From a virus, in IMG/VR virus record IMGVR_UViG_3300037963_003617, positions 1 to 26,852 of that record: a stretch of DNA of 26,852 nt; one strand, 5' to 3'. The notes under the pieces are model-generated. The model saw only the letters and a list, made by a program, of their open reading frames with translations, did not search any database and had not been told where the DNA came from. Below are positions 16,926 through 23,247 of the stretch, one piece after another. Within the stretch, counting starts at the first letter, position 1, and each line of letters starts with the position of its first letter. The position numbers and the translations under genes are program-made.

Positions 16926-18307
16926 CAGCCAGGGAGATTGCCGCCAAGTATGGTGACAGGCTCCGTGAGCTTGGCAAGCGTGAGCGGTTAGGGCAGGTCA
17001 GGGTCAGGCAGTTGCTGCGTGACTGGCTTGGTGAGGATGTAACAGCGAGCAGGGCCCGCAAGGTGTGGGACATTGCCCGCACCACCCTGCCAGCTGCACA
17101 GTCAGGGCAGCAGGTTGAGGTCAAGCGCAGCAGCAGCATTGACATCAGCCTGAGCAGCAGGGGTGCCCATATCCGCACCCTTGATGACCTGCTTGCCTAC
17201 ACCAACACAGACCTCAAGACATGGCGTGTGACGCGCCACAAGCTCAACAGTTGGCAGCAGGGTCAACGCGACAGCTCAACAGGCAAGTCACGGGTTGTGC
17301 AGTTGTTCCAAGTCAAGGCAGACCTTGAGCGCAGGCTGCAGCCAGTGGCAGCGCCTGAGCCTGTCACGATTACCGCGACCCCTGGGCGCAAAGAGTCAAC
17401 AGGCTTGAAGACCTGTTTGTTCCTGCCTGACCCCCAGATAGGCTTACGCTGGGTACTGCCAAGGTATGAGCGGCTTGAGTGCCTGCATGACTGGCGAGCG
17501 CTTGACCTTGCTGTGCAGGTAGCGCTTGACATGCAACCAGACGTAATTTGCTGCTTAGGTGATTTTTTAGACCTCGCGCCCTTTAGTCGCTTCGATGGTG
17601 ATGCGGGCCTGCGTCAGACCACTGCCCCAGCGCTGGCAGTTGGCGCACATTGGCTGGCAAGCTTGCGAGCTGCAGCACCTGACAGCGTTATCACAGTGCT
17701 TGAGGGCAACCATGACATCAGACTGCTCAAGCACGTCAGCAAGATGCTGCCAGAGGTTGAGGCGTTAGCGGCTGAGGGTGATGACAAGCCAGCGCTTGAC
17801 ATACGCAGGCTGCTCAACCTTGATGCCTATGACGTGCAGTGGGTTGGCTCACCCTATGATAAGAGTTGGTATCTGTGGGACCGCATAAGGGTCAGGCATG
17901 GGTCAGTGGTCAGGGGCAGAGGTGGGCAGACTGTTGCCAGCATGGTGGCCAGCGCTGTCACAGATGAGGTGTGCGGACACATACACCGCAGAGAGATTGC
18001 AGCCCGTGTGGTGTATGGGCCTGAGCACCCAGAGGGCAAGCTAATACAGTGCATGAGTCCAGGCTGCTTGACAATGGTGGACGGCAGCACCCCTGGGCGC
18101 AGCAAAGAGGTTGACTGGCACCAAGGTCTTGGGTTCTGTACGTTTGACCCATCAAGAGACTTGGTGAGTATGCACAGCATCCCAATCGTAAACGGCACCT
18201 GCATCCATGAGGGCAGGGTATACTCTCACAGGGCATCAGCCCTGCAAGAAACTGCGCAAGCCACAGGGTGGCACCAACTAACTGGGGGCAAGAATGGCAA
18301 AGGGTAA
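16922..18307 (+). CDS. calcineurin-like metallophosphoesterase
   Basis: A 461-aa protein. The N-terminal 60 residues look like a helix-turn-helix (about 1-55: TAREIAAKYGDRLRE, VRVRQLLRDWLG). From residue 163 there is a metallophosphoesterase core: DPQ at 170-172, GDFLD at 213-217, GNHD at 262-265, RHG at 325-327, and GHIH at 352-355. These bind two metal ions and hydrolyse phosphoesters. Motif I is DxQ, where the family usually has DxH; I have seen this variant in phage members. Substrate unknown: nucleic-acid ends, cyclic nucleotides or proteins are possible. GTG start in a GTGA overlap. Confidence 0.85.
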   Translation: MTAREIAAKYGDRLRELGKRERLGQVRVRQLLRDWLGEDVTASRARKVWDIARTTLPAAQSGQQVEVKRSSSIDISLSSRGAHIRTLDDLLAYTNTDLKTWRVTRHKLNSWQQGQRDSSTGKSRVVQLFQVKADLERRLQPVAAPEPVTITATPGRKESTGLKTCLFLPDPQIGLRWVLPRYERLECLHDWRALDLAVQVALDMQPDVICCLGDFLDLAPFSRFDGDAGLRQTTAPALAVGAHWLASLRAAAPDSVITVLEGNHDIRLLKHVSKMLPEVEALAAEGDDKPALDIRRLLNLDAYDVQWVGSPYDKSWYLWDRIRVRHGSVVRGRGGQTVASMVASAVTDEVCGHIHRREIAARVVYGPEHPEGKLIQCMSPGCLTMVDGSTPGRSKEVDWHQGLGFCTFDPSRDLVSMHSIPIVNGTCIHEGRVYSHRASALQETAQATGWHQLTGGKNGKG

Positions 18308-18482
18308 GGGCATCAACGTTGTGGGGCTGGTGGTTGCAATCTGGAGCGCTCTGCGCCCAGTGCTCAAGGCTCTCAAGTCAAACAGTGACAAGGGCAGCAA
18401 GGTCAGCCAAGATGAGGCCGCTGAGATTATGCAGGCAGTCATTGCGGCTGCTGATGCGTACATCACCAAGCACGTCATCTGA
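18294..18482 (+). CDS. small hydrophobic protein
   Basis: A 62-aa protein whose ATG lies inside the end of the phosphoesterase gene, preceded by GGGGG. Residues about 7-24 (INVVGLVVAIWSALRPVL) form one short hydrophobic helix, followed by a charged helix. It could be a small holin-type membrane protein or an amphipathic peptide. No family recognised. Its TGA overlaps the next ATG (TGATG), implying coupled translation. Confidence 0.55.
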   Translation: MAKGKGINVVGLVVAIWSALRPVLKALKSNSDKGSKVSQDEAAEIMQAVIAAADAYITKHVI

Positions 18483-18688
18483 TGCTGGGCAAGTGGTCTG
18501 CTGGTCAGGTTGGCATCAAGGTTGCGCTGCTCGCAGAGGAGGCGCAGACCGTGCAGCTGGCACAAGGCCACAAGCTCACTGGGTCGCAGTTTTGTGACCT
18601 CGTTAACAACGTGTGCGTTGAGCTTGCAGACTTCTTGTCTGAGGATGGCATTGTGCCACGCCTGCTCATCGCGCACCTTGATGATTAG
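18482..18688 (+). CDS. small protein of unknown function
   Basis: A 68-aa acidic, largely helical protein (two helices around 8-28 and 33-60) with no membrane segment and one Cys pair (Cys38 and Cys45). It is coupled to the preceding small gene by a TGATG overlap. Its TAG overlaps the TAA of the convergent endolysin gene by two bases, so two transcription units meet here without spacer. I do not recognise it; no function is proposed. Confidence 0.5.
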   Translation: MLGKWSAGQVGIKVALLAEEAQTVQLAQGHKLTGSQFCDLVNNVCVELADFLSEDGIVPRLLIAHLDD

Positions 18689-19536
18689 TCACCATTACTG
18701 CTAAACGGCAGGCCCAAAGGCCCGCAGCCTCTGAGCCTTGCCCACATGTATTGTGTGTCATACTGCTCAGGTATTGCCTTGGTGTATGTCGGCTCAACGC
18801 TTGTGGCCTTTTTGCGCTTATTCCAAGTGGGGGCGCTCTTGATGCGTGGATGGCTGCTAGCCTCGAGCACAGCAACCTTGCGGTCATCTCTAGCGCCAAC
18901 ACTCCAAAAGATAAACTGATGACCACCCTTGAGCGCATCAGGGTCAAGCCATGTCTGCACAAGGTATAAGCCCTCATAGCAAGGCAGGCCCGCACCCATG
19001 TCATCTGCTTGCCCGTGCCTGACTGCAGCCTTGATGGCAGACCACGGGTCTGACGTGTGTATCAGTTGATGGGCAAGGTACTGCTTGGGTCCACCAAGCT
19101 TGTATATCCAATCAAGGCAGGCCCATGTCAGTGAGCTGCAGTCAATCTGCTTGGTGCCTGTGTTGCTCACCTTGTCTGGTGCCCACACGCTTGGTGGGAG
19201 GTCAACGTCTCTGCCGTATGTGTAGCCCCTCAACCGTGGCAGGCGTGCCAGCAGTCTTGTGCGCTTGCAGTCTTTGCCAAGTGGAAGCAGGGCAGGGTCT
19301 TTGCTGCCATACTTGTGCTCACGCCACCAGACAAAACCCCTGTCAAAGGCAAACCACTGCTGCCCGTTCTCGATGACCGTCTTGCCATCATACAAGACCG
19401 CACCAGGCTCAAGCTTGCCAACAACGTCAGAGTCAGTGCGTGGCGCAGAATAGATGCGCACAGGCTCACCATAGTCAACCACAATGACTGTCTCAGGCGA
19501 GGCCTGCCCATATGCGTAGATAGTGTGTCCGCTCAT
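18685..19536 (-). CDS. endolysin-like Cys/His peptidoglycan hydrolase with SH3 domain
   Basis: A 283-aa protein; ATG 19536 chosen because GGAG sits 10 bases before it, although the frame is open 66 bases further upstream. Residues about 17-72 form a bacterial SH3-like domain (PVRIYSAPRTDSDVVGKL, then QQWFAFDRGFVWW), usually a cell-wall binder. The C-terminal part resembles the NlpC/P60 type: nucleophile Cys133 in QIDCSSLTW and His206 in GGHQFIFW, with a later Glu/His (LEASSH, 225-229). It would cut stem peptides or amide bonds in the wall at lysis. No signal peptide, so it needs a holin. It overlaps the end of the XRE gene by 44 bases. Confidence 0.7.
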   Translation of the reverse strand: MSGHTIYAYGQASPETVIVVDYGEPVRIYSAPRTDSDVVGKLEPGAVLYDGKTVIENGQQWFAFDRGFVWWREHKYGSKDPALLPLGKDCKRTRLLARLPRLRGYTYGRDVDLPPSVWAPDKVSNTGTKQIDCSSLTWACLDWIYKLGGPKQYLAHQLIHTSDPWSAIKAAVRHGQADDMGAGLPCYEGLYLVQTWLDPDALKGGHQFIFWSVGARDDRKVAVLEASSHPRIKSAPTWNKRKKATSVEPTYTKAIPEQYDTQYMWARLRGCGPLGLPFSSNGD

Positions 19537-19762
19537 CGTTTTGCAACTCCAGACTGTTGAGCAGAGAGCGCAGCACCTCTCTGCTTGGGTATGACCTTGC
19601 ACTTATCCAACGTGACACGGTTGCTGCTGTTACGTTGCTGTGCTCGTTGATGCGTTTGCGTAGCTCAGCCTGTGTGATGCCTAGGGCTTGCATGCGCTGG
19701 CTCAAGTACCATGCATGCATCACAAGGGGCGTAGGCTTAGCTTGTTTGGGTGTGATAGCCAT
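19493..19762 (-). CDS. XRE/Cro-type helix-turn-helix regulator
   Basis: An 89-aa DNA-binding protein. Residues about 28-72 are a Cro/C1-type domain: GITQAELRKRI, then a turn and recognition helix in TAATVSRWISARSYPS, and LRSLLNSLEL. There is no dimerisation or protease-sensitive C-terminal domain, so it is Cro-sized. It lies at the divergent control region and is followed, in overlap, by the endolysin gene. Promoter-like boxes end only about 8 bases before its ATG and no Shine-Dalgarno is visible, so its mRNA may be leaderless, as lambda cI is from PRM. It probably controls both divergent units. Confidence 0.75.
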   Translation of the reverse strand: MAITPKQAKPTPLVMHAWYLSQRMQALGITQAELRKRINEHSNVTAATVSRWISARSYPSREVLRSLLNSLELQNDERTHYLRIWAGLA

Positions 19763-19770
19763 ACCATCTG

Positions 19771-19797
19771 CGTATATTTTCGCAGGGTCAATGTCAA
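19771..19797 (-). promoter_or_regulatory. candidate promoter of the XRE-endolysin unit
   Basis: On the minus strand a perfect -35 box TTGACA lies at 19797-19792 and TATACG at 19776-19771 as -10, with a short 15-base spacer. The -10 sits inside a TGCG-N8-CGCA inverted repeat (19769-19784) that could be an operator. Transcription would begin almost at the ATG. Confidence 0.4.
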
Positions 19798-19814
19798 GGT
19801 TGAGGGTACGGTAT

Positions 19815-19840
19815 CAACGTGCAAGCATGCATATGCGTTG
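19815..19840. promoter_or_regulatory. 26-bp dyad, candidate operator
   Basis: CAACG (19815-19819) and CGTTG (19836-19840) flank a central palindrome GCATGC (19825-19830) with 5 bases on each side, giving exact two-fold symmetry about 19827.5. It lies between the two divergent promoter-like sites, where a Cro/C1-type repressor would bind. Confidence 0.4.
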
Positions 19841-19861
19841 CCACTAATGTCACCAAATGTG

Positions 19862-19889
19862 TTGACAGTTGCGCAAGCTTTTGGATACC
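19862..19889 (+). promoter_or_regulatory. candidate early promoter for the replication genes
   Basis: TTGACA at 19862-19867, a 16-base spacer, and GATACC at 19884-19889 (3 of 6 matches to the -10 consensus). The 8-bp palindrome TTGCGCAA at 19869-19876 lies inside the spacer and could be an operator half. Predicted start is about 14 bases before the first small gene's ATG, near its ribosome site. Confidence 0.4.
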
Positions 19890-19909
19890 TGACCTGTGGA
19901 GGCAATGGT

Positions 19910-20020
19910 ATGATTGATTACGAGATGCTCTGTATTTTTGGCCTGATTGTGTGCAACGGCATGCAGTTGGCTACCATCTGGACCCTGCAAAAGAGGCTAG
20001 GCTATCATGTCGAGTATTGA
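19910..20020 (+). CDS. 36-aa membrane peptide, first early gene
   Basis: A very short gene with a perfect GGAGG at 19898-19902, 7 bases before ATG 19910. The peptide has one hydrophobic helix (about residues 6-26, containing LCIFGLIVCNGMQLATIW) and a basic tail QKRLGYHVEY. Its end overlaps the start of the Erf gene by 14 bases, so it would be translated first in the early operon. Function unknown; small phage membrane peptides of this kind can be exclusion or lysis-timing proteins, but nothing here shows which. Confidence 0.55.
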   Translation: MIDYEMLCIFGLIVCNGMQLATIWTLQKRLGYHVEY

Positions 20021-20570
20021 TGCAAAGCTTGCAGCCGCATTGGTCAAGGCTTGTGCTGCGCTTGACCCAGCACTGAAGAACAGCACCAACGCACACCTCA
20101 AAAATAGCTATGCTGACCTGCAGGCTGTGCAGGATGCTGCACGCAAAGCGCTCAGCCCCAACGGGCTGACATGGTATCAGGCCTGCATTAGCGAGGGTGA
20201 CAAGGTTGGCGTGCACACGTTTATTGTGCACACGTCAGGGGCAGTGCTTGACTGTGGCAAGTGCTTGATGCCTGTGCCACAGGCGAGAAATCAGGCCCAT
20301 GCAATCGGATCGATTCTCAGCTACACGCGCAGGTATAGCCTTGCTGCAGCACTGGGCATCCATCAGGCAGACCCAGACGCAAGCTTGCCCGATGAGACGC
20401 CGCAGCCCAAGAAGCGCAAGACGCTGGCAGGGCTGGGGCTGTCACCTGCTGACGTTGATGCGTTTATGGAGTCCAAAGGCAAGGCAGACAGGTGGGCAAC
20501 CATGAGCGCTGCCAAGCGTGGCAAGTTTTGTGACTGGGCTGAGAGCAACAAGGGCAAGGTGAAACCATGA
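20007..20570 (+). CDS. erf: Erf-family single-strand annealing protein
   Basis: A 187-aa recombination protein of the P22 Erf type. Diagnostic segments in order: KNSYADLQAVQDAARKAL (32-49), PNGL (51-54), a paired-strand region with VHTFIVHTSG (69-78), then QAHAIGSILSYTRRYSLAAALGI (96-118) and the acidic QADPDAS. The C-terminal 50 residues form a separate helical domain. Erf proteins form rings on single strands and anneal homologous DNA, aiding circularisation and recombination. It overlaps the upstream peptide gene and its TGA overlaps the next ATG. Confidence 0.85.
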   Translation: MSSIDAKLAAALVKACAALDPALKNSTNAHLKNSYADLQAVQDAARKALSPNGLTWYQACISEGDKVGVHTFIVHTSGAVLDCGKCLMPVPQARNQAHAIGSILSYTRRYSLAAALGIHQADPDASLPDETPQPKKRKTLAGLGLSPADVDAFMESKGKADRWATMSAAKRGKFCDWAESNKGKVKP

Positions 20571-21532
20571 GCGGAAGGGATAGCGTGCCAGAGGCTGGCA
20601 CTGCGCTGATTATGGCATCAGTGAGCGGGGGCAAAGACAGCACGGCAATGGCCTTGCACCTCAAAGAGTTGGGGCATGATTACAAGTGCACCTTCGCAGA
20701 TACCGGCTGGGAAGACCCTCAGACATATGACTACATCCGTGAACAGTTGCCAAAGGCTTTGGGTCCAATCAAATGGGTTCGCCAAGAGATTGAGCTTGAG
20801 GGTGAGCGTGAGGAGTTGGCGCAAAAGTATGAGGCCCGCCTTGGCTTCTACTCGCCTATGGTGCGCCTCTGCCTCAAAAAGAGCATTTTCCCAAGCAGGT
20901 TGAGACGCTGGTGCACCACTGAGCTAAAAGTCAAGCCGCTCAAGCAATACATGTGGTCATTCGATGATTACATGGTCAACGCTGTTGGCATTAGGGCTGA
21001 GGAGTCTGTGAGGCGTGCTCAAATGCCCATGTTTGAGTGGTCTGCCAGTATGAAGATGGACGTATGGAGGCCACTGCTTGACTGGAAACTGCAGGACGTG
21101 ATTGACATACACAAGAGGCATGGCATCAAGCCAAACCCAAAGTATCTGCAAGGGGCAGAGCGTGTGGGGTGTTGGCCTTGCGTCTTTGCTCGTAAGGCTG
21201 AGGTCAGGCGTCTTGGTGAGGATGATGTGCGCGTTGGCATCTTGCGTGACCTCGAGGTTGACATGACGCGCCTGCAGAATGACAAGCGGGTTGAGCAAGG
21301 CCTTGAGCCGGTTGAGGCCACGGGTTGGTTTCAGGCCCGCACGGGCTATGTGTACGATGCTGACGGCAACAAGAAGCGTGACGGTGGACGCTGGTCGATT
21401 GACAAGGTGGTTGATTGGTCGCGCACTGGCAGGGGTGGCAAGCAGTTTGAGATGTTTGCTGCAGCTGGCAGAGATGCTGGCTGTGTTCGCTGGGGGTTCT
21501 GCGACACTGGCAAAGACGGTGATGAGTCATGA
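20567..21532 (+). CDS. PP-loop ATPase, PAPS-reductase-like family
   Basis: A 321-aa enzyme with the adenylating PP-loop SVSGGKDST at 18-26, a conserved WCTTELKVKPL at 115-125, and a Cys pair GCWPC at 201-205. Together with Cys102 and Cys116 this gives four Cys that could hold an Fe-S cluster. The family includes PAPS reductase, DndC (DNA phosphorothioation) and tRNA thiolation enzymes; phage members are common but mostly uncharacterised. True PAPS reductases have a C-terminal catalytic Cys motif that I do not see. Its place beside two DNA methyltransferases makes a nucleic acid modification role plausible. ATG in an ATGA overlap. Confidence 0.75.
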   Translation: MSGRDSVPEAGTALIMASVSGGKDSTAMALHLKELGHDYKCTFADTGWEDPQTYDYIREQLPKALGPIKWVRQEIELEGEREELAQKYEARLGFYSPMVRLCLKKSIFPSRLRRWCTTELKVKPLKQYMWSFDDYMVNAVGIRAEESVRRAQMPMFEWSASMKMDVWRPLLDWKLQDVIDIHKRHGIKPNPKYLQGAERVGCWPCVFARKAEVRRLGEDDVRVGILRDLEVDMTRLQNDKRVEQGLEPVEATGWFQARTGYVYDADGNKKRDGGRWSIDKVVDWSRTGRGGKQFEMFAAAGRDAGCVRWGFCDTGKDGDES

Positions 21533-21533
21533 G

Positions 21534-21568
21534 TTGCTACAAAAACAAAGCCTTTGTTTTTCTAGCAA
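21534..21568. terminator. long A/T-stem hairpin, candidate two-way terminator or attenuator
   Basis: Starts one base after the PP-loop gene. TTGCTA (21534-21539) pairs with TAGCAA (21563-21568) and AAAAACAAA (21541-21549) with TTTGTTTTT (21553-21561), around loop GCC, with a single C-C mismatch: 15 base pairs in 35 bases. The T-tract on either strand would act as a terminator tail, but the stem is AT-rich and weak, so partial termination or mRNA-end protection is as likely. Confidence 0.55.
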
Positions 21569-21589
21569 GGCTCAAGCAGGGGCAGGGTG

Positions 21590-22438
21590 ATGCGTGAGTT
21601 GGCGTGCTTTGCTGGAGCAGGTGGGGGGATTCTCGCCAGCAGCCTACTTGGTTGGTCTACGTTGGCGGCCATTGAGATTGAGCAGTACCCAAGAGACGTG
21701 CTCATCCAAAGGCAGAGAGATGGGTGTCTGTCAGCTTTCCCTGTTTACAGAGATATCAGGGAGTTTGACGGCAGACCGTGGCAGGGCATCATCGATGTTG
21801 TCTCTGGAGGGTTCCCCTGCCAAGACATCAGCTCAGCAGGTACGGGTCAAGGACTTGCCGGAAACCGTTCGGGCCTATGGTTTGAGATGCTCAGAGTTAT
21901 TGAGGAGGTCAGGCCTCGATATGTGTTCGCGGAAAACAGTCCGCACTTGCGTACCCGTGGCCTTGGCACCGTCATCAAAGGCCTTGCCAGCTTGGGGTAT
22001 GACACACGATGGTGCGTGCTGGGAGCTTGGCACACGGGTGCGCCCCACAAAAGAAACCGAATGTGGGTCTATGCTGCCCACTCCGACGTGCAACCCGTAT
22101 GGCAGCGACAGGGGCGGCAGACAGGGCAGGGTAGGCAAGTGGAGGCCAAAACTTGGGACGCTGATAGAGCGCAACATGTGGCCAACTCCTCAGTCATCGG
22201 ATTGCAGGGACAGGGGCCACATGGGCACCAAGGTGGTGCAACGCAGGATTGCAAACGGCAGACAGGTCAACTTGGGCATGGTGGTCAGCAACACCAGTGG
22301 GAAGTTGAACCCCGATTGGGTCGAGTGGCTAATGGGATGGCCAATAGGGTGGACCGACTTAGAGCCATTGGCAACGGACAGGTGCCACAATGCGCAGCGC
22401 TGGCGTGGCGCATCTTGCACGGGTCGCACAATGAGTGA
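21590..22438 (+). CDS. C5-cytosine DNA methyltransferase
   Basis: A 282-aa enzyme that methylates C5 of cytosine in a specific site, using S-adenosylmethionine. ATG 21590 chosen, AGGGG 7 bases upstream; a GTG one codon earlier is possible. Motifs in order: FAGAGGG (7-13), acid of motif II in AIEIEQYPRD, catalytic GGFPCQ with Cys77 (73-78), AENS (114-117), APHKRNRMWV (151-160), and AIGNGQVP (259-266). The target-recognition region (about 165-240) is short, Gln/Gly-rich and unlike a folded domain, and overlaps a second long open frame. The end overlaps the next gene by 8 bases. It may protect phage DNA from restriction. Confidence 0.9.
   Translation: MRELACFAGAGGGILASSLLGWSTLAAIEIEQYPRDVLIQRQRDGCLSAFPVYRDIREFDGRPWQGIIDVVSGGFPCQDISSAGTGQGLAGNRSGLWFEMLRVIEEVRPRYVFAENSPHLRTRGLGTVIKGLASLGYDTRWCVLGAWHTGAPHKRNRMWVYAAHSDVQPVWQRQGRQTGQGRQVEAKTWDADRAQHVANSSVIGLQGQGPHGHQGGATQDCKRQTGQLGHGGQQHQWEVEPRLGRVANGMANRVDRLRAIGNGQVPQCAALAWRILHGSHNE
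21795..22430 (+). other. second open frame inside the C5-methyltransferase gene
   Basis: In the +1 frame relative to the methyltransferase there is no stop from 21594 to 23246, so this frame is continuous with the SPPY methyltransferase downstream. An ATG at 21795 has AGGG 8 bases upstream. The translation carries segments that I recall as a recurring phage protein type: LSLEGSPAKTSA at the start, LPTPTCNPYGSDRGG (from 22074), a second WPTP, and LNPDWVEWLMGWPIGWT (from 22305). Whether this is translated protein or a by-product of the methyltransferase codons cannot be told here. Confidence 0.35.
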
Positions 22439-23246
22439 CGTGCGCCACGGTGATGCCCTCAAGCTTCTGCAGGCTATGGGTGATGAAAGCGTGCAGGCCT
22501 GCATCACTTCACCCCCATATTGGAAGCAGCGCAGGTACAGCAGTGATGACGAGCTTGGCCAAGAGTCTGACGCTGAGGCATACGTTGCGGGCCTTTGTGA
22601 TGTGCTGATGGAGGTGCACAGGGTGCTCAAGGACAATGGCACGCTTTGGCTTAACCTTGGTGACACCTATGCCAAGACTGGGCAGCTCAGTGGCATACCG
22701 TGGCGTGTTGCACTTGAGCTGCAGCGCAGGGGCTGGCTGCTGCGTCAAGACATCATCTGGCACAAGTCAAACCCAATGCCAGAAAGTGTACTGAATAGGT
22801 GCACCAGAGCGCATGAGTATGTGTTCATCTTGGCCAAGCAGAGACGGTATCTGTTTGATGTTGAGGCAATCAAAGTGCCGTCAACGGGTCGTAAGGTCAG
22901 CCAGCGTACGGTCAAGAGCGGCAAGGGGTTTGAGATACGCTCAGGCCTTGACAAGCTTGATGGTGAGATACGGCAGATGAGGCGCAGGCATAGCGTGTGG
23001 CGTGTGTCAGCAAGCAGGGACGCTGCAGCGGGTGACCTGCATGTTGCGCCATATCCTGAGCGGCTGGTTGCCCCGTGCGTATTGGCAGCAACCCAAGAGG
23101 GTGACACAGTGCTTGACCCGTTTTGTGGTAGCGGCACCACTGGGGCTGTGGCTGTCAGGCTGGGCAGGGAGTTTGTGGGGATTGACCTAGATGAGCAGGC
23201 CTGTGAGCACGCCCGTCAGCGCATAGATGGTGCAGCCAATGACTAG
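22431..23246 (+). CDS. SPPY-type (N4-cytosine or N6-adenine) DNA methyltransferase
   Basis: A 271-aa amino-methyltransferase of the beta order: catalytic SPPY at 27-30 near the N-terminus, a recognition region in the middle, then the AdoMet site LDPFCGSGTTG at 228-238 and FVGIDLDEQACEHAR. SPPY usually marks N4-cytosine enzymes, though some N6-adenine ones share it. ATG 22431 is supported by AdoMet-fold completeness and by the typical N-terminal RHGDALKLL; the frame is open for 279 codons upstream. Its stop is one base from the stop of the convergent minus-strand gene. Probably acts with the neighbouring methyltransferase to alter phage DNA. Confidence 0.88.
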   Translation: MSDVRHGDALKLLQAMGDESVQACITSPPYWKQRRYSSDDELGQESDAEAYVAGLCDVLMEVHRVLKDNGTLWLNLGDTYAKTGQLSGIPWRVALELQRRGWLLRQDIIWHKSNPMPESVLNRCTRAHEYVFILAKQRRYLFDVEAIKVPSTGRKVSQRTVKSGKGFEIRSGLDKLDGEIRQMRRRHSVWRVSASRDAAAGDLHVAPYPERLVAPCVLAATQEGDTVLDPFCGSGTTGAVAVRLGREFVGIDLDEQACEHARQRIDGAAND

Positions 23247-23247
23247 C

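Noticed and set aside
20567-21532. Full Dnd phosphorothioation system
   Set aside because: Only a DndC-like PP-loop gene is present; no DndB, DndD, DndE or cysteine desulfurase homologue is seen in the window.
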